Assembly (NCBI GenBank): GCA_947380905.1
Contig: CANCSS010000020.1
Span: 1-38,911, forward strand
Direction of reading: 5' to 3'
Origin: Chitinophagaceae bacterium
Lineage (GTDB): Bacteria > Bacteroidota > Bacteroidia > Chitinophagales > Chitinophagaceae
DNA length: 38,911 nt
The translations under genes were made by a program, and so were the position numbers. The notes under the pieces were generated by a model. The model was given only the letters and a program-made list of their open reading frames with translations, was not told where the DNA came from and searched no databases. This document shows, piece after piece, positions 19,401 to 28,221 of this stretch. Positions within the stretch are counted from its first letter, which is position 1, and every line of letters starts with the position of its first letter.

Positions 19401-19668
19401 TTCAGGCAAAAAACAAGAAAAGCAAGGTTATGGCACGGTACCAGTGATTACTCCTATGTCAATTATTAGAGAAGCGAGTATGTTATTGATGAGTAAGAAT
19501 ACCATGCCTGGTGAACAAGAAGAACAAAAATTACAAGAGGCGGAAATGGCCATTCAAAATGTAATTTCCAAAGCGAATGAATTCTTTACTAAGGATTGGG
19601 CTGCTTTTAGAAAATTAGTAGAAGCCACTCCTATTAAAAAGTTTAAGGATTACGAAGCTATAAAATAA
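16468..19668 (+). CDS. Secreted VPS10/sortilin-like BNR-repeat propeller protein (copy 1)
   Basis: Large exported protein, 1066 aa, with signal peptide (SNLSAQ| near residue 21). Many BNR/sortilin-type blades of the form S-x-D-G-G-x-T-W are visible: TTDGGETWNQ, TIDGGKNFTK, SDDGGYNF, TRDGGKTWMF, TTNGGQTWNN, TTDFGKTWTN. Such proteins are often labelled glycosyl hydrolase or VPS10 domain protein, but no glycosidase catalytic residues can be assigned. After the propellers comes a Gly-rich patch (TGGGGRRMMEE) and a helical, Lys/Glu-rich C-terminal region. It is followed by a strong hairpin and then a paralogue in tandem. Function unknown; periplasmic or surface role inferred from the signal peptide. 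Confidence 0.85.
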   Translation: MRITIVGMLMFTLTVSNLSAQKSKKAAPVVTPTETKVDINKVFKNWKPRNVGPASMSGRVTTIDAEVANPNNIWIGAASGGVWKTNNSGVSWTPVFDEQPILNIGSLAIQQSNPSVVWVGTGEGNPRNSVSIGEGIYKTLDAGKTWKRMGLEQTRNIHRVIIDPTNPNTVYAGAIGNPYGQSKNRGVYKTTDGGETWNQILYTNDTSGVGDMIMDPKNPNKLLVAMWHHYRNPYHLESGGKGSGIYMTIDGGKNFTKLGKENGLPDGNLGRVGIAISKSNPNRVYALVESTKSGLYKSDDGGYNFTLVNSQKSIVDNRPFYFQDIICDPLNENTLWYISQTVVKSIDAGKSFETIIPYSGIHPDHHAFWIHPTDNKFMLDGNDGGIGLTRDGGKTWMFDEKIPVGQFYHVNVDNETPYHIMGGMQDNGSWRGPAYTYIQGGIKNFYWDNLWGGDGFDVMPDQEDANWVYAMSQGGSVGRYNTNTGERSNIQPPAPDAKTLMRFNWNAAIAQDPFDKKTIYFGAQFLNKSVNKGASWKVISPDLTTNDSAKIDQTNNGGLSVDITGAENHCTIITIAPSALQKDVIWVGTDDGNVQVTTNGGQTWNNITANITGLPKGSWIPQIRTSTYNVNEVFVVANNYRQGDFAPYIFRTTDFGKTWTNVLNSTKVTGYALSIIQDPTEPNLFFVGTEQGMYVSLDNTENFQQWKNGYPSVSTYDFAIQEREADLAIATFGRAMWVLDDIKPLRKLAHNKGAATSFFVSAPDAAINASYKNATYEWSTWGMYDGTNRPAGYPFTVYLIDSLKKVKVQIKDAQDSVIRNLTFKVDSGFNRQYWGFEQKGKRGAGMPKTGGGGRRMMEEAPSTEPTEDREIKGRDVLAGKYKVVVTANHQKDSMWIEVKSDSRLADRTQVVKKQDELLAKHQASADKFNSALDQLDEVDALLLQLKAEWKDKKDKGLDTLNKAHKNITAKAKTLREFISGKKQEKQGYGTVPVITPMSIIREASMLLMSKNTMPGEQEEQKLQEAEMAIQNVISKANEFFTKDWAAFRKLVEATPIKKFKDYEAIK

Positions 19669-19676
19669 GTTTGCGA

Positions 19677-19713
19677 GAAATTAAATCCTGCTAGAAATGC
19701 AGGATTTAATTTC
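19677..19713 (+). terminator. Hairpin terminator after propeller copy 1
   Basis: A perfect 15-bp inverted repeat (GAAATTAAATCCTGC and its complement) around a 7-nt loop TAGAAAT, starting 9 bp after the stop and followed by a T/C-rich tract. It separates the two tandem propeller genes into different transcripts or attenuates read-through. Confidence 0.75.
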
Positions 19714-19806
19714 TTTCCCTCTAATGATTTTTCAAATCCTAGCGGGTTTGTGAGAATACAAATCATAGCAGAAATTTAGTGTTTAAAAATTTTAAAATTG
19801 AATCGT

Positions 19807-22800
19807 ATGAAAAAGTTTTTATTATTAACTACAGCCCTATTTTCTTTGTTTGTAGTTAATAAAGCGGATGCACAAAAGAAAAAAACAGTCGCTACTCCAG
19901 AGCAATCTAGTGGTATTGCCCAAGATCCTATTGTGAAGGCACAAAATTTTCGATTGATTGGTCCTTTTAGAGGAGGCAGGGCAGCTGCAGCGGTGGGTTC
20001 TTATTCAGACGTAAATACTTTTTACATGGGTGCCACCGGAGGTGGTGTTTGGAAATCAATGGATGCGGGTAATAATTGGAAAAATATTTCTGATGGTTTC
20101 TTTGGTGGTACCATTGGTGCCATTGCATTGGCGCCTTCTAATGAATCAGTGGTGTATGTTGGAGAAGGAGAGAACTCAATGAGAGGCAATGTGAGTGAGG
20201 GTTTGGGAGGAATGTGGAAATCGACCGATGACGGAAAAACATGGAAAAATATTGGATTGAAAGAAGCCAGACATATTGTAAGAATTGTAGTACATCCAAA
20301 AAATCCAGATATTATTTGGGCTGCAGTTATGGGACATTTATTTGGACCCAATGAAACAAGAGGTGTATTTAAAAGTACCGATGGGGGACAGAATTGGAAA
20401 AAAGTATTGTATGTTAATGACCAAACAGGTGCCAGCGATTTAGTTATAGATCCAAGCAATCCAGAAATATTGTATGCAGGTACTTGGCAATTGATTCGTA
20501 CTCCTTATAGTTTAGAAAGTGGAGGAGAAGGTTCTGGCTTATATAAAAGTACCGATGGTGGAGCCTCCTGGACTTCTATAAAAGCAAACAAAGGATTCCC
20601 AAAAGGAGTATGGGGCATCACAGCCATTGCTGTGGCGAAATCAAATACCGAAAAGTTATATGCGTTAATTGAAAATAAAGACGGTGGATTGTTTGTTTCA
20701 GAAAACGGAGGAAAGACTTGGGAATTGGTAAGCAGCGACAACAATATTCGTCAACGTGCCTGGTATTATACAAAGGTTTTTGTAGATCCTGCTGATGAAA
20801 ACAAAGTATATTGTCCGAATGTAAATTTTATGGTTTCAACTGATGGAGGTAAAACTTTTGTTTCAGGAAGAACTCCACATGGCGATCATCATGATTTATG
20901 GATTGATCCTAAAAATGGCAAGCGCATGATTGTTGCAGATGATGGGGGTGCGCAAGTAAGTTTAGATGGTGCAAGAAATTGGAGCACTGTGATGAATCAA
21001 CCCACTGTTCAAGTGTATAGATTGAGTACAGATACACATTTCCCTTATCGAATATTGGGTGCGCAACAGGATAACAGTGCCTTTAGAATTTTATCAAGTT
21101 CTTATGGTGCTTATATTGGAGAAAACGATTTTGAAGTAACGGCTGGAGGGGAGAGTGGCTATATTGTTGCAGATCCTTTAAATAGCGATGTGGTTTATGG
21201 CGGATCTTATGGCGGATTAATTACCAGGTATGATCATAAGACGGGAGAAAATAGAGTCGTGAATGTATGGCCTGACAATCCAATGGGAGCAGGTGCCGAT
21301 GTTCAGAAATATCGTTTTCAATGGAATGCGCCCATCTTTTTTTCACCACACAATCCTAAAAAATTATATACCACAGGCAATCATTTATTTGCCACTGAAA
21401 ATGATGGTGCAAGTTGGACACAACTTTCTCCAGACTTAACCACCAATGACAAAAGCAGACAAAAAAGTTCTGGTGGACCCATCACACAAGACAATACCAG
21501 TGTAGAATATTATTGTACCATTTTTACTGCAGCAGAATCTCCATTGGAAAAAGATTTATTATGGACAGGAAGTGATGATGGGTTAATCAATGTAAGTAGA
21601 GATGGTGGAGCGCATTGGAAAAATGTTACTCCAAAAAATATTCCAGAGTGGATGATGTGGAATAGAGTAGAAATAGACCCTTTAAGAAAAGGAACTGCTT
21701 ATTTTGCTGGTACAAGATATAAGTTAGATGATTTTGCACCTTATTTATATAAGACATCGGATTATGGGGAAACTTGGGAAAAAATAACCAATGGTATAGA
21801 CCCAATGCACTTTACAAGAACCATTTTAGCGAGTACAAAAAAAGCGGGTGTGCTGTTTGCAGGTACTGAATATGGGTTGTATGTTTCTATGAATGACGGG
21901 AAATTATGGGAGCCTTTGCAGCTAAATTTACCTGTGACACCCATTACTGATATGATCATTCGTGACAATAATTTAATTGTGGGCACACAAGGCAGAAGTT
22001 TGTATATATTAGATGACTTATCTTTTATTGAAAACTATCAAGCAAGTAATACGGGTTCTTCTAAAGTATTTCCAGTGGCGAATGCCTATCGTGTTCCTCC
22101 TCAAATGGGAGGAAGACGCAGTCGTGGAGTTGCCACTGGCATTCCAGCCAATGTGGGCATCAATCCTCCAAAAGGGGTGGTTGTCAATTACTGGTTGAAA
22201 GCGGTAAATGACAGCACTGCTGTTCAAATTGATATTTTGGACGACAACAAAAAATTGCTCAGACATTTTAGTTCCAAAGACGCTGGAAAAGACAAATCGA
22301 TAGTAGTGGAGAATGGCTTACAACAATTTACTTGGAATTTATACCATAAAGAGATTGAAAAGCCAAGTGAAGATTTGATATTTTGGAATGGATCAACCAG
22401 TCCAGTATTGGCTGCACCTGGTAAATATTTTGCCAAAGTAAGTATTGATAAAGATTCAGTGACCTATCCTTTTGAGATTATTGCTGATCCCAATTATAAA
22501 GTGTCTAATGCAGATTTAAAAGCACAGGAACAATTTTTATTAGAAGTACAGGCTAGTTTTAGTACGGTGATGAAAACTTTAAAAGGGATCAAAGAAATAC
22601 GTGCGCAAGTTCAAGTTTTGCAAAAGAAAACAAAGGATACAACCTTTCAAAAACAAAGCAATGATTTGTTAAACAGCATAAAATCTATTGAGGAAGCCTT
22701 GCATCAAACCAAAGCCAAAAGCGGTCAAGATGTCTTAAACTTCCCAATTCGTTTGGATGATAAATTAGCTGGTGTATTTCAATCTGCAGCAGCTGGCTAT

Positions 22801-22953
22801 GTTGCTCCGACGAAACAAGTAAGGGAAACTTATATGGTCTTAAAAGCACAAACCGATGAGCAGTTGAAAAAATATGATATGATTAAGAAAGAAGGCGTGA
22901 AAGCTTTAAATGAAGCTGTACATAAATTAATGATCCCCATTATTGGAAATTAA
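19807..22953 (+). CDS. Secreted VPS10/sortilin-like BNR-repeat propeller protein (copy 2)
   Basis: Paralogue of the preceding gene with the same layout: signal peptide (MKKFLLLTTALFSLFVVNKADAQ), an opening FRLIGPFRGGRAAAAVGS block equivalent to PRNVGPASMSGRVTT of copy 1, serial BNR blades (SMDAGNNWKN, STDDGKTWKN, STDGGQNWKK, STDGGASWTS, SENGGKTWEL, SRDGGAHWKN, TSDYGETWEK), a linker (GGRRSRG) and a helical C-terminal tail. The start is placed at the ATG at 19807 (1048 aa); a TTG nine bases upstream is in frame. The two copies have diverged well beyond recent duplication. No catalytic residues can be named. Candidate role in processing or binding extracellular polymers is inference only. Confidence 0.85.
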   Translation: MKKFLLLTTALFSLFVVNKADAQKKKTVATPEQSSGIAQDPIVKAQNFRLIGPFRGGRAAAAVGSYSDVNTFYMGATGGGVWKSMDAGNNWKNISDGFFGGTIGAIALAPSNESVVYVGEGENSMRGNVSEGLGGMWKSTDDGKTWKNIGLKEARHIVRIVVHPKNPDIIWAAVMGHLFGPNETRGVFKSTDGGQNWKKVLYVNDQTGASDLVIDPSNPEILYAGTWQLIRTPYSLESGGEGSGLYKSTDGGASWTSIKANKGFPKGVWGITAIAVAKSNTEKLYALIENKDGGLFVSENGGKTWELVSSDNNIRQRAWYYTKVFVDPADENKVYCPNVNFMVSTDGGKTFVSGRTPHGDHHDLWIDPKNGKRMIVADDGGAQVSLDGARNWSTVMNQPTVQVYRLSTDTHFPYRILGAQQDNSAFRILSSSYGAYIGENDFEVTAGGESGYIVADPLNSDVVYGGSYGGLITRYDHKTGENRVVNVWPDNPMGAGADVQKYRFQWNAPIFFSPHNPKKLYTTGNHLFATENDGASWTQLSPDLTTNDKSRQKSSGGPITQDNTSVEYYCTIFTAAESPLEKDLLWTGSDDGLINVSRDGGAHWKNVTPKNIPEWMMWNRVEIDPLRKGTAYFAGTRYKLDDFAPYLYKTSDYGETWEKITNGIDPMHFTRTILASTKKAGVLFAGTEYGLYVSMNDGKLWEPLQLNLPVTPITDMIIRDNNLIVGTQGRSLYILDDLSFIENYQASNTGSSKVFPVANAYRVPPQMGGRRSRGVATGIPANVGINPPKGVVVNYWLKAVNDSTAVQIDILDDNKKLLRHFSSKDAGKDKSIVVENGLQQFTWNLYHKEIEKPSEDLIFWNGSTSPVLAAPGKYFAKVSIDKDSVTYPFEIIADPNYKVSNADLKAQEQFLLEVQASFSTVMKTLKGIKEIRAQVQVLQKKTKDTTFQKQSNDLLNSIKSIEEALHQTKAKSGQDVLNFPIRLDDKLAGVFQSAAAGYVAPTKQVRETYMVLKAQTDEQLKKYDMIKKEGVKALNEAVHKLMIPIIGN

Positions 22954-22970
22954 TGTACGCTGTTAGGATA

Positions 22971-23005
22971 AAAAAAGGGGCCCTTTATCAAAGGGCCCCT
23001 TTTTT
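22971..23005. terminator. Bidirectional terminator between propeller copy 2 and the DUF1343 gene
   Basis: Perfect 16-bp stem (AAAAAAGGGGCCCTTT with its complement) and 3-nt loop ATC, with A and T runs on the two sides, so it can act on both converging transcripts. Confidence 0.93.
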
Positions 23006-23014
23006 TATTGAGTT

Positions 23015-24223
23015 TTATTCAAAGTCGGTGTACAATAGATATTTCTTTCTAATTTTTTTAAACTTATTAATTCCTTTTTGCCAACTGGCTCTGATTTTTT
23101 TGGCCGATACACCGGATTGTATTTGTGCCATTAAGTTTGCATTGCCAGCCAGCTTATTAAAATAATAAGTGGTCGTATTATTTTTTCCTTTAGATGCAAC
23201 AAAAAAGGAATCTCTTAATGGGAAAGCATCGTAGGTTTCAATGAGCCATTCAAGATTAATTTGATGCAATGGTGGGTTGCTTTGGCTGAGGTCCCATCCA
23301 TAACAAACCTGTCCTTTTAATTTTGGATCCTGAGCGCCAACTCTTGCGCTAGGCGTAAATTGAAAACCTTTATTGGCTATCAATGGATGTCCTATATACG
23401 CAAAAGCATGATCTGTACCACGTCCCTCACTTAATATGGTTCCTTCGATTAAGCAGGTAATAGGATACCAATAAATGGCATTCATACTTGTTAAGTTGGG
23501 AGATGGAGCAATATTTAATTGGTACCTGGTTAGGTGGTCGTAATTTTTACATGGAATTACGGTAAGATCTAGATGATTGCTGTTCTTTTCTTTTAACCAA
23601 TGCTCCCCATTTAACATCGTAGCATATTCGCCAATGCTCATTCCATATACAATTGGGATGGTGTTTTTTCCGACAAAACTTGAGTAGGCGCTTTCTAAAA
23701 CTGGACCATCCACATAATGTCCATTCGGGTTAGGTCTATCTAAAACTATTAAAGGCTTATTATAATCTTTAGCTGCTTCCATAAAATAATGCAAAGAAGA
23801 AATGTAAGTATAAAAACGAGCGCCAACATCTTGGATATCGAACAATAAAATATCAATGTCAAGTAAGTCGTTTTCATCTGGTCCGTATTTACTGCCATAT
23901 AAGGAAACAATGGCTATGCCGGTTTCGGAATCAATACCACTATTCGTTTTTTCTCCAGCATCTGCGGTACCTCTCAATCCATGTTCGGGTGTAAATATTT
24001 TTTTAATGGAGATGCCCGCTTTTAATAAGGTATCAATTAAATGTTTATCCTTAACCATCGCTGTGTGATTGGTAAAAATACCTACTCTTTTATTTTTTAA
24101 TAGTGGGAGGTATTCTTCCATTTGGTACGCACCTGGCAAAGGCATAATATTTTCTTGTGCAAATGAAGATTTATTTGCCAATAAAATAAACAAACTTAAA
24201 AAGTATAAAACTGCTTTTTTCAT
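23015..24223 (-). CDS. DUF1343 exo-beta-N-acetylmuramidase (NamZ-like), secreted
   Basis: Family DUF1343 (NamZ) enzymes release N-acetylmuramic acid from the non-reducing end of peptidoglycan fragments. Signal peptide KSSFAQ| at about residue 22, then the family motifs GIFTNHTAMV, FTPEHGLRG, FDIQDVGARFYTYISS, VLDRPNPNG and YGMSIGEYATMLNGE. Length 402 aa is typical. The organism probably uses it in cell-wall recycling or scavenging MurNAc (inference). It precedes a NAD synthetase gene on the same strand (77 bp away) but the two have no functional link. Confidence 0.9.
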   Translation of the reverse strand: MKKAVLYFLSLFILLANKSSFAQENIMPLPGAYQMEEYLPLLKNKRVGIFTNHTAMVKDKHLIDTLLKAGISIKKIFTPEHGLRGTADAGEKTNSGIDSETGIAIVSLYGSKYGPDENDLLDIDILLFDIQDVGARFYTYISSLHYFMEAAKDYNKPLIVLDRPNPNGHYVDGPVLESAYSSFVGKNTIPIVYGMSIGEYATMLNGEHWLKEKNSNHLDLTVIPCKNYDHLTRYQLNIAPSPNLTSMNAIYWYPITCLIEGTILSEGRGTDHAFAYIGHPLIANKGFQFTPSARVGAQDPKLKGQVCYGWDLSQSNPPLHQINLEWLIETYDAFPLRDSFFVASKGKNNTTTYYFNKLAGNANLMAQIQSGVSAKKIRASWQKGINKFKKIRKKYLLYTDFE

Positions 24224-24300
24224 AAATAAATGAGCGTTTAAAGTGACAACAATATAGCCATTAAAATTAGACCTACATTGTTAAAATGAGGATGGCTAAA

Positions 24301-25983
24301 TCAATTTAAATATTTAGCCACAATGGGCACCCTTCTGCCCACGCCAAAAGCTTTGGGAGATATGCGAATAATGGGACAAAATTGGTTACGCTTATATTCA
24401 TTGTTGTTCACCATCTTTAATGTTTTATCCACTAAAAGGCTATCCCATCCTAGGTCTTTAATGGTATTCGGATCGGCACGTTTTTCTATGTATTGAAATA
24501 ATATTTGATCCAATACTTCATAAGCAGGTAAGCTATCACTGTCTTTTTGATCTGGTCTCAATTCAGCACTAGGTGCTTTCGTAATAATATTTAATGGGAT
24601 TATTTCTTGTGTAAGATTGATGTATTTTGCCAATTCGTACACTTGTAGTTTATAGCAATCTCCTAAAACGCTTAGTCCGCCAGCCATGTCTCCATACAAA
24701 GTGCCATAGCCAGTAGCCAATTCACTTTTATTGGAAGTATTTAACAATACATAACCAAATTTATTCGCCATCGCCATCAATAAATTACCTCTTGTTCTAC
24801 TTTGAATATTTTCTTCTGCTAATGAAAAGGGAAGTTCTTTAAACAAAGGCTTGAGTGTAGTTAAAAAACTTTCATACACATCTTTGATTGGAATGATATC
24901 GTAGGGGTTGCCCAAATTTTTACTTAATTGCACTGCATCATTCACTGAATGATCTGTGGAATAAGGCGAAGGCATTAAAATGGCATGTACATTTTCTTTT
25001 CCCAATGCAGCACATGCAATGGCTAAAGTAACTGCAGAATCTATTCCTCCTGAAGAACCTAAGATGGCTTTTTTGAAGCCCATTTTATTAAAATAATCAC
25101 GCACCCCTAAAACAAGGGCCTTGTATACTTGGTCTATATTTAATTCTGGAATTAATTTTATTGGGTTGAGTTCTTTGTTGGGCACGCTGGCTGCGGGTTC
25201 TAAAATGGGAGCATGAATTGAACCATCATCTGCACAATCGAAAGTGGCCAATGCCGATTCAAACATGGGCAAAGCGCCACATAAATTGGCATGCTTATCA
25301 AATACCAAAGAACTGCCATCAAAAACAATTTCAGTCTGACTGCCAATGGCGTTGCAATAAAATAAAGGGATTTTATATTTTAACACATTGGATTTGATGG
25401 TGGCCTTGCGATCCTCGTCGTGGGTATAATCAAAAGGAGAGGCGCTCAAGTTTAATAAAATGTCTGGCTTTTGATCCATCATCTTATCCATTGGGCAAAT
25501 TCGATACAATGGGTTATCTCCTAAGTTCCAAATATCTTCACAAATGGTAATGGCTAATTTTTTTCCTTTAAATGGGATTACTTTCCAATCGTCTGCTGGT
25601 TCGAAATATCTGTTTTCATCAAATACATCGTAAGTAGGCAGTAAGGTTTTATGAATTTCTGCAATCACTTTTTTCTCATACAAGAAAAAAGCAGCGTTGA
25701 ATAAATCTTTTCCTTTTTTATTGGGATTGCGAGCAGGGCTGCCAATTAAAACACCAATGGTGTCTGCAGCCGCTTTAATTTGATCAATACTCTGATAGCA
25801 TTTAGTAATGAAATCATTAAACTCTACAAAGTCTCTTGCAGGATATCCGCAGATGCTCATCTCACTAAATAAAATTAAATCGGCTCCTTGTTTTTTGGCT
25901 TCTTCAATTGCGCATAAAATTTTATGCGTATTTTCTTCAAAATTGCCAATATGATAATTCTGTTGAGCGATAGAAATCTTCAT
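24301..25983 (-). CDS. nadE: Glutamine-dependent NAD(+) synthetase
   Basis: Makes NAD from nicotinic acid adenine dinucleotide, ATP and glutamine. The N-terminal nitrilase-type glutaminase domain (about 1-270) shows its triad in LFSEMSICGYPARD (Glu), IHKTLLPTYDVFDENRYF (Lys) and AITICEDIWN (Cys). The C-terminal synthetase domain has the PP-loop GSSGGIDSAVTLA and NTSNKSELATGYGTLYGD. The total of 560 aa fits the shorter bacterial two-domain form. Start at 25983 (MKISIAQQNYHIG) matches the usual beginning of the glutaminase domain. Confidence 0.95.
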   Translation of the reverse strand: MKISIAQQNYHIGNFEENTHKILCAIEEAKKQGADLILFSEMSICGYPARDFVEFNDFITKCYQSIDQIKAAADTIGVLIGSPARNPNKKGKDLFNAAFFLYEKKVIAEIHKTLLPTYDVFDENRYFEPADDWKVIPFKGKKLAITICEDIWNLGDNPLYRICPMDKMMDQKPDILLNLSASPFDYTHDEDRKATIKSNVLKYKIPLFYCNAIGSQTEIVFDGSSLVFDKHANLCGALPMFESALATFDCADDGSIHAPILEPAASVPNKELNPIKLIPELNIDQVYKALVLGVRDYFNKMGFKKAILGSSGGIDSAVTLAIACAALGKENVHAILMPSPYSTDHSVNDAVQLSKNLGNPYDIIPIKDVYESFLTTLKPLFKELPFSLAEENIQSRTRGNLLMAMANKFGYVLLNTSNKSELATGYGTLYGDMAGGLSVLGDCYKLQVYELAKYINLTQEIIPLNIITKAPSAELRPDQKDSDSLPAYEVLDQILFQYIEKRADPNTIKDLGWDSLLVDKTLKMVNNNEYKRNQFCPIIRISPKAFGVGRRVPIVAKYLN

Positions 25984-26078
25984 AGGGCAAAGGTCGGTTT
26001 TTAACAGAAATAAACTTACTAATTCAAGAAGTAAATTTTACAGGAAAGCAGCGCAGCGGTGCCTTCACTTATTAGGCC

Positions 26079-26465
26079 TTAATTTAATTTTATAGGAGCT
26101 ACCATTTTGAAAGCTGGAATATTTACATGAATCAAGTCCCTGGTTTCAATATTCTCCATCGTATAATGACCTTGCATTTTTCCTAATTCGCTTTTTAAAT
26201 GACAACCACTTACATATTGGTAATGTTTTCCTGGCATAATTAAAGGTTGAACACCCACCACGCCCTCGCCTTCCACTATGCGGTGTTCGCTATTGCTGTC
26301 AAAAACCTCCCAATAACGCTTTAATAATTTAACAGGATATGAATTGTGGTTTTCAATGGTAATGCGGTAGGCAAACATGTACTCATTTTGCAAAGGGTTG
26401 CTATAATCCTTTTGGTAAAAGGTTTCTATGCTTACTTCAACACCCTCTGAAATTTTTGAGACCAT
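26079..26465 (-). CDS. apaG: ApaG/CorD family protein
   Basis: Small fibronectin-III-like ApaG domain protein, 128 aa; the exact function is unknown although apaG is linked to Co/Mg resistance and Ap4A in enterobacteria. The domain signature is visible as FAYRITIENHNSYPVKLLKRYW, split around GEGVVGVQP and YVSGCHLKSELGKMQGHY. The start is at 26465 (MVSKISEGVEVSIE), which gives the normal family length; a longer frame to 26618 would run into the icd promoter region and adds a Lys/Leu-rich segment foreign to ApaG. Confidence 0.9.
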   Translation of the reverse strand: MVSKISEGVEVSIETFYQKDYSNPLQNEYMFAYRITIENHNSYPVKLLKRYWEVFDSNSEHRIVEGEGVVGVQPLIMPGKHYQYVSGCHLKSELGKMQGHYTMENIETRDLIHVNIPAFKMVAPIKLN

Positions 26466-26579
26466 AGGAAAATTGTCAATTGTACAATGGCAGAGTATAC
26501 TGCGTGTTAAAAGTACCAAATATTTACGCCTATTATATAAAAAGCCTAGCAATTTTTTTATTAGACCCCGTAAGTCGTG

Positions 26580-26587
26580 TAACTTTG
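26580..26587 (+). promoter_or_regulatory. Candidate -7 element (TAACTTTG) for icd
   Basis: Exact TAnnTTTG match 58 bp before the icd ATG, with a T-run about 20 bp further upstream at the -33 position. Expected leader ~50 nt. Confidence 0.45.
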
Positions 26588-26645
26588 CAAAAACTAATGA
26601 TTTAGGGCTAAAAAACATTGGTTTTCACGCTTAAATTTATCAAAA

Positions 26646-28097
26646 ATGAAGATTGCAGTAGCAAAGGGAGATGGCATTGGACCAGAGATCATGGAGGCAG
26701 TTATCACTATTTTTAATGCTGCAAAAGTGCCTTTAGCATATGATTTTGTGGATATGGGAAAATGGGTTTTTGACAAAGGTTTTAACAATGGAATGACTGC
26801 TCAAGCCAAGGATACCATTGAAGCCTTAGGCATCCTATTTAAAGGGCCCATGGAAACACCAAAAGGCAAGGGGGTAAAAAGTGTAAATGTTACAGCACGT
26901 AAAACATGGAACACTTACGCCAACGATAGAAAATTTCAAACCTTAAGTGGCGTGGATACCGTATTTAGCAAAGCAGGAATTGCTATAGATTTAACCATTG
27001 TTAGAGAAAACATTGAAGATACCTATGGTGGAATAGAACACATGCTTACCCAGGATGTTGCTTTGGGCAGACGTTTTATTTCTCGTCCTGGAAGTGAACA
27101 AGTAATTCGATATGCTTTTGAAATGGCAAAGAAGAAAGGAGCGAAAAGAATTACTTGTGGGCACAAGGCCAACATCATGAAATTAACGGACGGCTTATTT
27201 TTAGAAGTATTTAAGGAAGTAGCGAAAGAATATCCAGAATTAAAATCGGACGATGTTATAGTAGATGATTTGTGTATGAAATTGGTAAGTCGCCCCGACT
27301 TATTTGATGTGATTGTATTAACTAATTTGCAAGGAGATATTGTGAGTGACTTATGTGCTGGATTAGTGGGTGGGCTTGGTTTTGCGCCTTCTGCAAATAT
27401 TGGAGATCATATTTCTATTTTTGAAGCAGTACATGGCACTGCCCCGGATATTGCTGGAAAAAATATTGCCAACCCGACTTCGCTTTTATTAAGTGGATTA
27501 AGCATGTTGCGTCATTTGGGATTGATGGAGCAAGCCATATTAATTGAAAATGCGTTGTTGTTTACTTTAGAATCTGGTGTGCATACTGGCGACTTTGGCG
27601 ACAAAAAAATTCCATCGGTGAATACCACCGTTTTTGCTCAAGCTATTATTGATAATTTTGGGAAACAACCCTTGCACAATCCAAAACCATTGCTGCCTAA
27701 TTTTTACGTAACACCTACCAATTTTAAATTGGAACACAATCCCATGTTGCAAAGTGGTTTAAATGATGATCATAAAATTGTAGGAGTAGATTTTTTTATA
27801 GAAAGCAATGATCAGCCACAAGTAATTGCAGATAAATGCTTAAGTCACACCACAGAGGCGCTTAAGTTGGTTACCATTACCAATAGAGGTACACAGGTTT
27901 GGCCTTCGGGATCTATTTTTACCAATTTGGTGAATCAATATTATTGTCGTTTCGAAACAGTGAACGCATTGCCCTTATCACAGAATGATGTGATTGATTT
28001 ATACCGCGCTTTGGCCATTGATTTTAAAATATGCTCCTTAGAAATATTGAATATGTGGGCGGATAAGAAAGCCTATAGTTTGGCTCAAGGGCAATAG
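26646..28097 (+). CDS. icd: NADP-dependent isocitrate dehydrogenase (Thermus/Rickettsia-type, with C-terminal extension)
   Basis: TCA-cycle enzyme converting isocitrate to 2-oxoglutarate. The first ~335 residues are the beta-decarboxylating dehydrogenase fold: KGDGIGPEIM, substrate-binding TIVRENIEDTYGGIEH, catalytic Lys in CGHKANIMKLTDG, metal Asp in LTNLQGDIVSDLCAGLVGG and FEAVHGTAPDIAGKNIANP. A further ~145 residues form the extra C-terminal domain typical of the ~480-500 aa Thermus-type subclass rather than the E. coli type. Cofactor preference is inferred from the subclass. Its product 2-oxoglutarate is the likely substrate of korA at the other end of the window. Confidence 0.93.
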   Translation: MKIAVAKGDGIGPEIMEAVITIFNAAKVPLAYDFVDMGKWVFDKGFNNGMTAQAKDTIEALGILFKGPMETPKGKGVKSVNVTARKTWNTYANDRKFQTLSGVDTVFSKAGIAIDLTIVRENIEDTYGGIEHMLTQDVALGRRFISRPGSEQVIRYAFEMAKKKGAKRITCGHKANIMKLTDGLFLEVFKEVAKEYPELKSDDVIVDDLCMKLVSRPDLFDVIVLTNLQGDIVSDLCAGLVGGLGFAPSANIGDHISIFEAVHGTAPDIAGKNIANPTSLLLSGLSMLRHLGLMEQAILIENALLFTLESGVHTGDFGDKKIPSVNTTVFAQAIIDNFGKQPLHNPKPLLPNFYVTPTNFKLEHNPMLQSGLNDDHKIVGVDFFIESNDQPQVIADKCLSHTTEALKLVTITNRGTQVWPSGSIFTNLVNQYYCRFETVNALPLSQNDVIDLYRALAIDFKICSLEILNMWADKKAYSLAQGQ

Positions 28098-28221
28098 ATT
28101 CGATGCTTTTGCTTAAATCCCCTTGAATTTGGCGGTTTTTGCTATAAAATTGCTTTTTCTGGTGGGAAAAAAAACAATTTTGATGTAATTTCACGCCTAA
28201 TTACAAAACTTCCTTTTATTT

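Noticed and set aside
22953..23165. 70-codon frame after propeller copy 2
   Set aside because: It reads through the strong bidirectional terminator and antisense to the DUF1343 gene.
26466..26618. N-terminal extension of ApaG
   Set aside because: Adds ~51 residues outside the family's usual length and overlaps the icd promoter.
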